Positions 22,935 to 32,170 of a stretch of 64,000 nt of DNA are shown piece after piece. The stretch is from NCBI GenBank assembly GCA_029866005.1, contig JARXAE010000016.1, forward strand, positions 1-64,000, written 5' to 3'. The notes beneath the pieces were generated by a model, which was not told the origin of the DNA, did no database searches, and saw only the letters and a list, made by a program, of their open reading frames with translations. Origin of the DNA: Fimbriimonas sp. (GTDB lineage: Bacteria > Armatimonadota > Fimbriimonadia > Fimbriimonadales > Fimbriimonadaceae). Each line of letters begins with the position of its first letter. Within the stretch, counting starts at the first letter, position 1. The position numbers were made by a program, and so were the translations under genes.

Positions 22935-23734
22935 TTGGCCTCTCCGGTGACAACGAAGGCACTTACAACCGCCCAGACTGCGACTCCGAGAAGGACGATG
23001 ACGGTGGGAATGGTAACACCGGGAGGAAATTGGCCCATCATAGGGACCAGGAACAGAACTAGCAAAAGCGATGACCAGATGGTGATGATCTTTTGAGTTT
23101 TCCGGTTATACAGCACCGACGAGCTTCTTGCTCGGTCGAGGTGAACAGACCCAAGACAACGAGGGCAGATGAGCGCGCTTGGAGGAACAGTCGCACCACA
23201 CGCAGCGCAGTGGATATCTTTGACGGTGGTTATGTCCACCTTTGAGAGCCAAAAGTGATACATTCTATGTTCTTCTCGGAATGCGCTTGCAGGGAGGTGC
23301 GGAATCGCCTGGGATGCGATGGAAGCGCCGACTTCTTTGTCTCCCCGATCCCAAAGGATCTTGGCGAGGCGGAAAGCCGCCATCGCATTCTGGGGATTCA
23401 TACGGATTTGCTGGTAGCAAATCGAAATTTGCTCGCCCTCCATCGCCCTTGCGTCGAGTTTGTCAAGAGCCCTCTCCAAAACGGGAAGGGCGACGAAGAG
23501 CGTCAGAATCCCTCCAACAGCAAGATAGTGGAGCCGGGTGTCTTCAATCTTCCAGATGACGAAGAGGAGGTAACAAACCGTGAATGCCATGAGAATGGCG
23601 GTGAAGCAACCGATCTCGCCCATCACGGAGCGGTTCATCAGATAGATAAAGAAAACCGGAAAACCCAGGAACAGGAGACAAGGGAAAAACGACCCAAGCG
23701 GGGCGTGAATGTCAGCGAGGAGGATCGCGCCCAT
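22931..23734 (-). CDS. Membrane protein with cytoplasmic zinc ribbon, unknown function
   Basis: The 267-residue protein has three to four N-terminal helices (about 13-105). A helical repeat-like stretch follows (MNPQNAMAAFRLAKILWDRGDKEVGASIASQAI, a TPR-like pair). A zinc-ribbon CAACGATVPPSALICPRC sits at about 182-199, and two more helices complete the C-terminus. No known family is recognised. It lies between plsY (23-bp overlap) and lptF (4-bp overlap), so a role in envelope lipid assembly or its control is a fair guess from context only. Confidence 0.72.
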   Translation of the reverse strand: MGAILLADIHAPLGSFFPCLLFLGFPVFFIYLMNRSVMGEIGCFTAILMAFTVCYLLFVIWKIEDTRLHYLAVGGILTLFVALPVLERALDKLDARAMEGEQISICYQQIRMNPQNAMAAFRLAKILWDRGDKEVGASIASQAIPHLPASAFREEHRMYHFWLSKVDITTVKDIHCAACGATVPPSALICPRCLGSVHLDRARSSSVLYNRKTQKIITIWSSLLLVLFLVPMMGQFPPGVTIPTVIVLLGVAVWAVVSAFVVTGEAK

Positions 23735-24368
23735 CGTCTTCCTCCTTGTCAGGAATCTGCTTCTTGAATGCGAACTTGGACTCGGTACCGTTGCGGAGCC
23801 GCTCGATGTTTGCTCGATGCTTCCAGATGATAAAGGCGGCCATGACTACCAGAATCGGAAGTAACTGGAGAGAATCTCGGAAAACCAGCATCGAAACGAT
23901 CGGAACAGAGATGGCGGCGAGAATGCTGCCAAGCGAGACATACCGAGTGAGAGCCACAGTGAGCGAGATAACCGCCAGGCCGACCAGAGCGGCTCCCGGA
24001 ATTGCACCTAGAGCGGCTCCGAATCCTGTGGCTACTCCCTTTCCACCTTTGAATCCAATAAAGGGCGAGAACATGTGGCCGAGAATTGCAATGACACCCA
24101 TCAACATGCTGATGGTTTGGATTTGGACCCCGCCGACAGGATCTTGCACCACCTGTGTAGCGATGAGCGCGGGGATGGTTCCTTTGAGCACGTCGAGCAC
24201 GAAAACTGCCAATCCGACCTTGGGGCCGAGTGCGCGAACGACATTCGTAGCACCAATGTTTCCCGAGCCAACAGTGCGGATATCAACTCCTTTTGCACGG
24301 GCTAGCAGCATCCCAAAGGGGATGGAACCGAGGAGAAACGCGAAGATGGCAAGCCCGACCAAGATCAT
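23712..24368 (-). CDS. plsY: Glycerol-3-phosphate acyltransferase PlsY
   Basis: PlsY transfers acyl from acyl-phosphate to glycerol-3-phosphate, the first step of phospholipid synthesis in most bacteria. The 218-residue membrane protein has the family motifs GSIPFG (14-19), RTVGSGNIGATNVVRALG (31-48), FKGGKGVATGFG, and a five-helix pattern. It is the first gene of an overlapping chain with the zinc-ribbon ORF, lptF and lptD. A GATATT hexamer lies five bases before ATG 24368 on the minus strand with no Shine-Dalgarno. plsX is not in the window. Confidence 0.93.
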   Translation of the reverse strand: MILVGLAIFAFLLGSIPFGMLLARAKGVDIRTVGSGNIGATNVVRALGPKVGLAVFVLDVLKGTIPALIATQVVQDPVGGVQIQTISMLMGVIAILGHMFSPFIGFKGGKGVATGFGAALGAIPGAALVGLAVISLTVALTRYVSLGSILAAISVPIVSMLVFRDSLQLLPILVVMAAFIIWKHRANIERLRNGTESKFAFKKQIPDKEEDDGRDPPR

Positions 24369-24425
24369 GGGGAAATATCGTTCCTAGAGTTATGACGTAT
24401 TCCCCAGCGATTTTGCCGTGATTGG

Positions 24426-25544
24426 TTACAGCTTTCCGGTCTTGAACGGGCGGCAGAGGGGGTCACCGATGACCATGTCCTTCCACTTCACCATAGGCGA
24501 AGCGGCGTAGAATGCTTCGGCAAGGTTGAATCCCCCGTAGTACCGATCGAATAGGATTTCACCTGGGCAAAGGGCAAAGGTGAACGGCTCGCTGACATAG
24601 CCCTTTGCTCCTGTCACGCCCTGCTGGATTAGGTCGCCGATGAGCGACTGTCCTGCGCGGTTAGAGCCGAACGTTCGGGCACTTGTTGAGACGTAAGTCT
24701 CGGCGATAGCTCCCGGCTTGAATCTCAAGCGGTGATAGGCGGCGGCATCAAAGCTCTTATCGTTGCTTCCCCAGCTAATGTAACCCATCAGGGGTTCTCG
24801 ACCGTCCGAGAAGTTTTCGGTTTGTTCGTAGTAGACGTCGAGACCTTTGAGGGGAAGCGCCTGGTTCGCACGCGTCATTGACTGTTCCATCGGAAAGTAG
24901 CCGGATCCTGGACCGTAGGCGGGCTGAGAATCGAGGAGGAACGGACCCTTTGAGGCAGAGGCATTAAGGCTGTTGTCGACCAGTTTGAGGCAGTCTTGAA
25001 CTGTGTAGCCGATGAGACGGGTGACGAGATACATACCACCGAATTTCTTGCTGCTGAACCGTTGGGTGGACGCAAAATACGGACTCTGGGCTTCTCGGAC
25101 GGCCATGTCCATATCTAGTTCGTCGGGCATGAACTGTCCGACTTTTTGCTTGATTTGGCGGGTTTTGAGGTTCATCGCGGCAAGTGCGCCGTCTACGGAG
25201 TAGCCGCCTTGATCACCAATTCGGATCGGAGTTCCCTTTGTCAGAACGATGAAGTCGATTCCAGATAGCTTTGAAAGTGCCCTTCTCACCGGGGCTTCAA
25301 TCTCGAGGCCATAAGCCTCGGTCGAAATTTCTTCGCTATGCGATGTGCTGATTCGGATGATGTTAGCGGTAGGAATCCTGCGTTTGGTGGCGTAGTATTG
25401 GCCAATTCTGACGCTGTCGGTATTGGTTGAGTTCACCACGATTGCAACTCGATTCGCCTCGGAGCTAGGCTGACTTTTGGGCGCTGAGACTTTTGGGGGA
25501 GCAGTCTGAGCACAGCCAAGGAGAAGAAATCCAAGCATCATCAT
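24426..25544 (-). CDS. TIGR03790 family putative lipoprotein
   Basis: From ATG 25544 the product has 372 residues with a lipoprotein signal (MMMLGFLLLGC). The body matches the TIGR03790 pattern: RVAIVVNSTNTDSVRIGQYYATKRRIP near the start, GIDFIVLTKGTPIRIGDQGG, YISWGSNDKSFD, and the C-terminal GVTGAKGYVSEPF and NLAEAFYAASPMVKWKDMVIGDPLCRPF. Family members occur in Planctomycetes, Verrucomicrobia and Acidobacteria; the function is unknown. GTG 25571 is a longer alternative start. The gene diverges from manC with about 90 bp between starts, and its stop lies 57 bp from plsY. Confidence 0.83.
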   Translation of the reverse strand: MMMLGFLLLGCAQTAPPKVSAPKSQPSSEANRVAIVVNSTNTDSVRIGQYYATKRRIPTANIIRISTSHSEEISTEAYGLEIEAPVRRALSKLSGIDFIVLTKGTPIRIGDQGGYSVDGALAAMNLKTRQIKQKVGQFMPDELDMDMAVREAQSPYFASTQRFSSKKFGGMYLVTRLIGYTVQDCLKLVDNSLNASASKGPFLLDSQPAYGPGSGYFPMEQSMTRANQALPLKGLDVYYEQTENFSDGREPLMGYISWGSNDKSFDAAAYHRLRFKPGAIAETYVSTSARTFGSNRAGQSLIGDLIQQGVTGAKGYVSEPFTFALCPGEILFDRYYGGFNLAEAFYAASPMVKWKDMVIGDPLCRPFKTGKL

Positions 25545-25635
25545 TCTATTAGACCCATTAACCCTTCTCACGATGTCTTAGATTATTGGTTAAAACCCGA
25601 GCTTTTGGATTCTGCACTGCCAATAATAAGGAGAT

Positions 25636-26703
25636 ATGCGTTTTGCGGTCATCATGGCGGGCGGTTCTGGCGAGAGATTCTGGCCGCTTTCTCGTAAGCT
25701 TCGTCCCAAGCAGCTCCTTCGTCTGACGGATCCAGACGTCACAATGCTTGAAGAGGCGGTGAATCGTATTGCTCCGCTGCTTGGCCGAGACAACGTCTTC
25801 ATTGCGACGTCGGCTCACCTGGCGGCACCAATTCGAAAAGCGGCGATCGTCGCCCCTGAGAATGTTCTGGCTGAGCCAGACAAACGGAACACCCTAGGAT
25901 GTTTGGCATGGGTCGCGGCTTCAATTTTGGCCCGCTACGGCGAGACTGGTCGGCACGCCACGCTTTCGATTCTCACTGCCGATCACAAGATCGACGACCC
26001 AGATCAGTTTCGAGACGACCATACTCTCGCGATCACGATTGCCGAGGAGACTGACTCTCTCGTTACCTTGGGAGTCAAGCCGAACCGCCCTGACACTGGG
26101 TTCGGCTATATTGAGTTCGGCGAACAAGTTGATTCGCACACCTCCCGAGTGAAAATGTTCCGGGAGAAGCCTGATTTGGCGACCGCTAAGTCGTTTTTGG
26201 AGCAAGGCAACTTTCTTTGGAACAGTGGCATGTTCACTTGGAAAGTTTCGACGTTTTGTGATGAGCTTGCGGCAGTGGACCCGGCTTCGGCTGCGCTTGT
26301 TCTTAGCATGGCGGAAGCGTTAGAGAAGGCGCACGAAGACCACGCGATCACTCTATTCCGTCAGCTACCGAACATCTCGATCGACTACGCATTGATGGAA
26401 AAGTCATCGAAGGTGTTCTGCGTCCGAGCTTCATTCCCATGGGATGATGTCGGGTCGTTTGATAGTCTGCTGCGAACGATGCCGTTGGACGAACAAGGAA
26501 ACGTTTCGATAGGTCACGTTGTGGCGAAGGATTGCTCAGGTTGCGTGTTATACAACGACACCGAGGATCGAGTTTTGACCGCCGTTGGTCTGCGGGACAT
26601 GATCTTGGTACAGACAGGCGATGCCGTACTGATGGCAGCAATTTCGGACGCGCAGCGCGTCAAGGAAATTGTCCAAATGCTCGGATTCTCAAGTTACTTG
26701 TAA
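25636..26703 (+). CDS. manC: Mannose-1-phosphate guanylyltransferase
   Basis: This enzyme makes GDP-mannose from mannose-1-phosphate and GTP for glycan synthesis. The 355-residue protein opens with the nucleotidyltransferase signature MAGGSGERFWPLSRKLRPKQ (8-27). It continues with NVLAEPDKRNTLGCLAW, LTADHKI, TLGVKPNRPDTGFGYIEFG, FREKPD, FLWNSGMFTWK and the C-terminal FPWDDVGSFDSL. It lacks the C-terminal phosphomannose-isomerase domain of bifunctional ManC/AlgA (usual length ~470). The start has a strong TAAGGAGATATG. It is convergent with the GH20-like gene, overlapping by 10 bp. Confidence 0.93.
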   Translation: MRFAVIMAGGSGERFWPLSRKLRPKQLLRLTDPDVTMLEEAVNRIAPLLGRDNVFIATSAHLAAPIRKAAIVAPENVLAEPDKRNTLGCLAWVAASILARYGETGRHATLSILTADHKIDDPDQFRDDHTLAITIAEETDSLVTLGVKPNRPDTGFGYIEFGEQVDSHTSRVKMFREKPDLATAKSFLEQGNFLWNSGMFTWKVSTFCDELAAVDPASAALVLSMAEALEKAHEDHAITLFRQLPNISIDYALMEKSSKVFCVRASFPWDDVGSFDSLLRTMPLDEQGNVSIGHVVAKDCSGCVLYNDTEDRVLTAVGLRDMILVQTGDAVLMAAISDAQRVKEIVQMLGFSSYL

Positions 26704-29186
26704 GTCACTCCGTAGACGCGAAGACCCAAGTTCAGGTCGGTTTCTCGGATCGTGAGTCTTTTGATCGCAGTCGCTTTTGTCGGTATCCGGAGGTTTGTAT
26801 AGCCGCTCTGGCGGGGGCCGAAGAGGGTGGCCTTAGTGTCATCCGTTGCCCGGACATGGGCGCCGTAAAGAAGTGGGGTGCTGGCAGTTGTACCGTCTGA
26901 ATACTCTATTTCAACTATTCCAACCGCGGATCCATCCTCCACTGCTACGGCTGTTGAGAGGGCAAGGAAGAGTTTGTTTATGACCTTACCGAGAGGGATT
27001 TGGAGGAGAGATGGGGCGCGGAATTGGTCCTCCGTCACTCCTGCCAGCTGACCATTTTTGAGGCTGCGGAACCTCGCTCCGCCGATCAAGAGGGTAGCGC
27101 CGTCACCAAGCGTAGTTGCCTTTTGCACGCTCAGAACGCTTTGTCGAGTGGCGTACATACGAGCAAAGACTTCGTCGGCTCGATAATCCAGGTCTTCGAT
27201 CAGTTCTGTGCGACCGCTCCAGCCATAGTCGGCGGCAAGGACCATTGCTTCGAACTGTTTGAGATTTTTCAACATGCTCATCTCATGGCTCTCGTAACCT
27301 GCCCAAGTGGTGATGAGGGTTCCGACTTGCTCAATGTCGGCGGCGACACTGAAGCCACGGATGTTTTCTGGGCGGTACCAAGTGCTGGCAATGGGTTGCA
27401 GTTCTTCGAGTTTCCAGGTTTGCAGAGACCTGATGAAAGGTCGGTGGTTTTGGTCGGCTTTGTAGTGCCAGTCGGCGATCATCGCGCCTTGGGGTATGGC
27501 CTTACGGCGCTTGCGGGCATTTTCGAGGTCATAGCCGTTGGTTGCGTCGACGGCATCACTGGGCGAGAGGCCCTCGTCTCCCCAGAGCATCATCTTGGCG
27601 TTGTTTCGCTTGGCGATTTCGCCAAGGGCGGGGATCATCAACTCCCAGAGTTCGGTGACATGGGCTGGGTCCTTCTTTGCGAAGCCTCGCATATCGATCT
27701 CATCGAGACCGAAATGGAAGGTTTTGGGCTTGAGAACCGTTGCGACTTCATCCCAGAGCTTGCCGATGAGTTGCTTTGATTCTGGCTTTCGAGGATCGAT
27801 CGTGTATGGGATTTCTGGATTGTAAGCAAGATCGAGATTTGCTCCCCGGGCGAAGAACCACTCCATGTGGCCAAGGCTCTGGATCAGAGGAATCGGCTCA
27901 ACGCTTTGCTTTCGGTACCAGCCGAACAAACTGACGAGGTCAGCTTGCTTCATTGTCATGTTGTCGCTGACTTTGGGGAGAGTCTTCCATTCAGTGCGCT
28001 CACACTGGAGTACGACCTTGTTCATGCCAAGGGGAAGCAGCACGTTCTCCCAGAGTCGCTCTTGGAACTCAGGCGCTTTCGGCCCGACGAAGAGGTGAAC
28101 CCCACGAAAGTCGTGGCGGGGTTCGTCTTCAATGGTTCCCGTGGGAACAACGACTTTGCCCCTTTTGATGAACGCCATGTGAGCAAGGCGATACATTGCG
28201 TTACGAAGGCCGGCTTCACCTTCGCCATACATGCTGATGCTGTCGGGGCGAATGACGAGCCGGTAACCGCCGTTACGCTTCTGGAGTTCGCTCATGCCGC
28301 CATCAATCTTCATTTTTTCGCCAGTCGGCTTTGCAGGGAATTCGAAGCGCTCGTTAAGAATCTTGTTCAGGAGATCGAAAAACTTGGGGCGTCCTGCAGG
28401 GAAATCCCAAAGTCCAGTAATGTTCGCCGTGTTCTTCCAGTCGATGAGGGAGTTTTTGGGTTGCGGGATCAGTGGTGGCTGGGTCTCGTCTGGAAAGAGG
28501 GCGTCCTCGGTTTGGGGGAGTTCCGAGACGGTTGCGGCTTTAACGTTCTCTCTGGGAGTGGGTTTGAATTGATATTCGTAACTAACCTTTGCCGGAACCC
28601 CTTTTTGGACGGGGATCCCCAAGAAGCCTTGCCACAGGAGGGGTTGCGCTTCGGCCCAGTCTTGGTTGTAACCTCGGGCATCAAAGCAGGTCGCGGCTTG
28701 GTCGGCGAAAAATCGAAGGTTGAGTGCCGCACCAGCGAGATTCTGGGTGGAATCAACTCCGAGGGTGCGCTGCACTTGAGAACTTTTGGGATTGGGATTA
28801 GGTAGCGACTGAGCGCCTTGACCGCCAAATTGAAAGATGCCGCCTTGAAAGGGTGGTTGCCAGAGCAGTCCAGCGCACAGTTCGACGAGGGCGGGATCTG
28901 GTCCGTCCCAGTTGAGGGTGTGATCGACGATGAGGCGGTCGCCTTCTCGGCGATAGGTCGTCGCTCCGTAGGCAAGGCCGTTGTCGGACTTAAAGGTGAC
29001 TTCAATCGTGTTCGAGTCAAGTTTTTTGATTTGTTGACCGTTCCAACGGGAACTGTAGTACCCCTTTGTCCAACCCGGTGCGTAGTACTGAAGACTTGAG
29101 GAGCGAATGACCGGAATCCCCTCTGCGCTCACGGTTAGTCCGCCACCCGAGGTGACATCAAACACAAACGCATCGCCGAAGAGCAT
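26694..29186 (-). CDS. GH20-type (beta-N-acetylhexosaminidase-like) glycoside hydrolase
   Basis: This is an 830-residue protein. The first ~250 residues form a beta-rich unknown region. A GH20b-like domain (about 260-345: LIPQPKNSLIDWKNT...YRLVIRPDSISMYGEGEAGLRNAMYRL) precedes the GH20 barrel (about 350-650; EPRHDFRGVHLFVGP, IPLIQSLGHMEWFF). The catalytic Asp-Glu pair sits in FHFGLDEIDMRG near residue 497. The C-terminal ~150 residues look like a beta-sandwich. Substrates of GH20 are terminal GlcNAc or GalNAc. No signal peptide is seen, so the location is uncertain. It starts 10 bp after the ppk1 stop codon, with TAAACT seven bases before its ATG. Confidence 0.82.
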   Translation of the reverse strand: MLFGDAFVFDVTSGGGLTVSAEGIPVIRSSSLQYYAPGWTKGYYSSRWNGQQIKKLDSNTIEVTFKSDNGLAYGATTYRREGDRLIVDHTLNWDGPDPALVELCAGLLWQPPFQGGIFQFGGQGAQSLPNPNPKSSQVQRTLGVDSTQNLAGAALNLRFFADQAATCFDARGYNQDWAEAQPLLWQGFLGIPVQKGVPAKVSYEYQFKPTPRENVKAATVSELPQTEDALFPDETQPPLIPQPKNSLIDWKNTANITGLWDFPAGRPKFFDLLNKILNERFEFPAKPTGEKMKIDGGMSELQKRNGGYRLVIRPDSISMYGEGEAGLRNAMYRLAHMAFIKRGKVVVPTGTIEDEPRHDFRGVHLFVGPKAPEFQERLWENVLLPLGMNKVVLQCERTEWKTLPKVSDNMTMKQADLVSLFGWYRKQSVEPIPLIQSLGHMEWFFARGANLDLAYNPEIPYTIDPRKPESKQLIGKLWDEVATVLKPKTFHFGLDEIDMRGFAKKDPAHVTELWELMIPALGEIAKRNNAKMMLWGDEGLSPSDAVDATNGYDLENARKRRKAIPQGAMIADWHYKADQNHRPFIRSLQTWKLEELQPIASTWYRPENIRGFSVAADIEQVGTLITTWAGYESHEMSMLKNLKQFEAMVLAADYGWSGRTELIEDLDYRADEVFARMYATRQSVLSVQKATTLGDGATLLIGGARFRSLKNGQLAGVTEDQFRAPSLLQIPLGKVINKLFLALSTAVAVEDGSAVGIVEIEYSDGTTASTPLLYGAHVRATDDTKATLFGPRQSGYTNLRIPTKATAIKRLTIRETDLNLGLRVYGVTYK

Positions 29187-29196
29187 GAGTTAAAGT

Positions 29197-31263
29197 TTAC
29201 GACGAAAACTGGGTTTTCGTCGTTGGCCTGGCCATGAACCAGTTTTGGGAGTGATGGGCTTTATCCTTCGGTGCCTTCCGGCGGGTGTACTTTCCGTTAG
29301 CGTCCAGCGTCCAGGCCTGGACGTTGTCATTTAGACAAGTCTCCAGGATATGGGTTTTGATGTGTTGTTGAAGCTTCCGGTTTTCAACCGGAACAAGAAC
29401 TTCCACACGTCGATCAAGATTTCGTCGCATGGCATCCGCACTCCCAATGTAGGCATCCGGCTTCCCAGCATTTTCAAAGTAGTAGATACGACTATGTTCC
29501 AAGAACCGCCCAACGATGGAGATGACGGAGATGTTCTCGCTCATCTTTTTGACCCCTGGTCGAAGACAGCAGATTCCTCGGACGATGAGATCGATCTTCA
29601 CTCCGGCTTGGGAGGCGATGTAGAGTTCTTCGATGACTTCGGGGTCGACGAGTGAGTTTAGTTTCCAGATGATTCTTGACGGCTTTCCGGCCTTCTGGTT
29701 GGTAACTTCTCTTCGGATTCGCTCCAATATGCCTTCTCGAAGGTTCACCGGAGCAACCAGGAGCTTGCGGTAGCTACGCTGCTGGCTTATTCCGGTGAGG
29801 TAATTGAACAGTTCCGAAATATCCTGGGTGATGTCGGGATCAGTGGTTAGGAGACCAAGGTCGGTATACATGCGACTCGTAACCGGGTTGTAGTTACCGG
29901 TTCCGATGTGTGCATAAGAAGTGAGTCCTTGCTTTTCTCGCCTGACAACGAGACAAAGCTTGGCATGAGTCTTCATTTCGGTGAAGCCGTAGGTGACGTG
30001 GGCTCCGGCTCGCTCAAGGGCTCTTGCCCAAACCAGGTTGTTGCTCTCGTCAAATCTGGCCTTCAGCTCGACCATCGCGGCAACTTGCTTTCCGTTCTCG
30101 GCGGCAGCCAGAAGACTTTCGACCACTGGCGATTCCGAACCGACGCGATACAGAGTCTGCTTGATCCCGAAAACAAGAGGATCAGTGCCAGCAGAGTCGA
30201 TCAGCGTTTCGACCGGTCGGAAAGAGTCGTAGGGGTGATGAAGAAGGATATCTCTTTGGGAAACCGTCTCGAAGAGACTGGCGGCGGATGAAAGTTGCTC
30301 GTGAACGTACGGGACGTGGGCTTCGAACCTCAGCCCAGGCTTGTCAATCTTTGCAAGTTCCCAGAAGACGTCCATCGCAATAATCCCATCGATTTGGAGA
30401 ACATCATCTTCGTCGAGCCTGAGAAGACTCATGAGAGTGTTTCTCAGCAGCGATGGCATCGATGTGGGCACTTCGAGGAGCACCGGATCGCCGAAACGGC
30501 GCAGTCGGATCGTCTCCTCGATCGTGGCGATGAGATCGGCTGCTTCGATTTCTCTGATCTCAACGTCTGCATCGCGAACAACTCGGAACAGATGCGCTTG
30601 CACCACCTTCACTCCAGGGAAGAAGGCGTCGAGATTATTGAGAATCAGATCTTCGAGGAGAATGAAATCGTTCCGTTTTGGCGTCAATCGGATTGCACGA
30701 GGGATGACCGTAGGAATCTTGATACGGGCTAGGTGCAGCTCTCCATCGCCGATATCGAGTTGGATAACAATATTGAGTGAGCGGTTGCTAATGAACGGAA
30801 CGGACACCGCGGGGAAAAGGACGAGGGGAGTGCAGAGCGGAAAAACTTGCGAGCGGAAGTAGCCGACAAGTTCCTCTTGCTTTGATTCGGCGAGCTCGGT
30901 GTACTGCTTAATGTGGATCGCGTTCCGATGAAGGGCGGGCTCAAGCTCTTCTGAGAACAGGGCGCTCGCTTTTGCCCTGAGAGGAGCGACTCGCTTTGAT
31001 ATTTGCTCAAGCTGCTCATTTGGACTCAGTCCGTCGACCGTGATTGTCAAAACACCGGCATCAAACTGTTCGATGAGACCACTCACTCGAACCATGTAGA
31101 ACTCGTCAAGATTGGACTCAAAAATGGCCAGGAATTTCAGCCTTTCGAGCAGAGGATTTGCTGAGTTCTCGGCTTCTGCCAGTACGCGCTCGTTGAAGGC
31201 AAGCCAGGAAAGCTCGCGGTTAATGTATCTACCGAGGGTTTCTTCCGGAGTCTTTCTCGTCAT
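29197..31263 (-). CDS. ppk1: Polyphosphate kinase 1
   Basis: PPK1 makes inorganic polyphosphate from ATP, reversibly. The 688-residue protein has the N-terminal domain (RYINRELSWLAFNERVLAEAENSANPLLERLKFLAIFESNLDEFYMVRV) and the two phospholipase-D-like catalytic domains. The autophosphorylated histidine is in MKTHAKLCLVVRRE (about residue 433), with SYAHIGTGNYNPVTSRMYTDLGLLT after it. A second conserved histidine lies in FLEHSRIYYF (about 587). The length is normal. Its start overlaps the end of ppx by 4 bp, so both polyphosphate enzymes are made from one mRNA. Confidence 0.96.
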   Translation of the reverse strand: MTRKTPEETLGRYINRELSWLAFNERVLAEAENSANPLLERLKFLAIFESNLDEFYMVRVSGLIEQFDAGVLTITVDGLSPNEQLEQISKRVAPLRAKASALFSEELEPALHRNAIHIKQYTELAESKQEELVGYFRSQVFPLCTPLVLFPAVSVPFISNRSLNIVIQLDIGDGELHLARIKIPTVIPRAIRLTPKRNDFILLEDLILNNLDAFFPGVKVVQAHLFRVVRDADVEIREIEAADLIATIEETIRLRRFGDPVLLEVPTSMPSLLRNTLMSLLRLDEDDVLQIDGIIAMDVFWELAKIDKPGLRFEAHVPYVHEQLSSAASLFETVSQRDILLHHPYDSFRPVETLIDSAGTDPLVFGIKQTLYRVGSESPVVESLLAAAENGKQVAAMVELKARFDESNNLVWARALERAGAHVTYGFTEMKTHAKLCLVVRREKQGLTSYAHIGTGNYNPVTSRMYTDLGLLTTDPDITQDISELFNYLTGISQQRSYRKLLVAPVNLREGILERIRREVTNQKAGKPSRIIWKLNSLVDPEVIEELYIASQAGVKIDLIVRGICCLRPGVKKMSENISVISIVGRFLEHSRIYYFENAGKPDAYIGSADAMRRNLDRRVEVLVPVENRKLQQHIKTHILETCLNDNVQAWTLDANGKYTRRKAPKDKAHHSQNWFMARPTTKTQFSS

Positions 31264-32144
31264 CGAGCCATCTCCAAAACTGCGCCTTCTCGCACGCCGA
31301 ACTCACTAATGACCAAGTTTTCGACTCCAAAGTGTCTCATTAACTCTAGGTAAATCAACGATCCTACCAACAAGGTTCCCGCCCTCTTTTGTTTTACCGA
31401 AAAGCGTGAGCTGACTCGGTCAGTCGGCAAAACTTTAACACTTTTGAATAAATAGTCAAGTTCAAATTGAGCGATCACCTTTTCGCCATCGGGGTGCAGA
31501 GCACGCCAGAGACCGCGCCCCACGCCACCACTCACGACGGCAGTTTCTGCTTTGCGACCCACACTGCACTTGGACATCTGAGTGCGGATGTACTGCTGAG
31601 CCACCTTCAGGGCGAGTTCGGTTCCGGGATTCGTCAGATTGGACTCAGCGAGAACCTTTCCAGTTCCGATTTTGAGCGAGCATTTGTCTCCCATCTCGCC
31701 GTCATTGAGTTCTGCGATCTGCGCGCTACCCCCACCCACCTCGAACAAAAGCTCAGCTCCATAATGACGAGTATCGAGCTGCACTCCTAAGAAGCTGAGT
31801 TCTGCCTCGCGCTCAGGAGAAATGATCTCAACCCTGACGCCAGTTTCCTTTTGGATTCGACGTATAACCTCTTCATGGTTTGGCGCCGCACGCATCGCCT
31901 CGGTGGCAAACACGTACAGTTTCCGAACTCTCTTTGCTTCCGACACCCGCTTGAACTCAAAAACAGAGAGGACAAGCTGATCTGCCACGTCTTTGGGAAT
32001 CTCTCCTCGCCGGGCAACAACTTCGCCGAGTCCGATCCACTCGTTGACGTTGTCAACACGCATGACAATTTCGCCGTCAGACGCTGCGACAAGGAGGTGA
32101 GCGGTGTTACTTCCAATGTCGGCGGCGGCATAAAGCTGTGTCAT
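31260..32144 (-). CDS. ppx: Ppx/GppA phosphatase family protein (exopolyphosphatase-like)
   Basis: The family degrades polyphosphate from chain ends (Ppx) or converts pppGpp to ppGpp (GppA). This short version (294 residues from ATG 32144) has the sugar-kinase/actin-fold motifs LYAAADIGSNTAHLLVA, YVFATEAMRAAPN, SPEREAELSFLG, LLFEVGGGSAQIA and VVSGGVGRGLWRAL. It lacks the C-terminal HD and tail domains of long E. coli-type enzymes, so only the catalytic pair of domains is present. ATG 32162 is an alternative start. It is coupled to ppk1 and diverges from the small HD hydrolase gene with 26 bp between start codons. Confidence 0.88.
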   Translation of the reverse strand: MTQLYAAADIGSNTAHLLVAASDGEIVMRVDNVNEWIGLGEVVARRGEIPKDVADQLVLSVFEFKRVSEAKRVRKLYVFATEAMRAAPNHEEVIRRIQKETGVRVEIISPEREAELSFLGVQLDTRHYGAELLFEVGGGSAQIAELNDGEMGDKCSLKIGTGKVLAESNLTNPGTELALKVAQQYIRTQMSKCSVGRKAETAVVSGGVGRGLWRALHPDGEKVIAQFELDYLFKSVKVLPTDRVSSRFSVKQKRAGTLLVGSLIYLELMRHFGVENLVISEFGVREGAVLEMAR

Positions 32145-32170
32145 CTCCCTATATGCTTGCATAATCGGGT

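Noticed and set aside
27000-28805. Two plus-strand frames of 259 and 312 codons
   Set aside because: Both are antisense to the GH20-type gene, whose protein motifs are clear; the frames show no family pattern.
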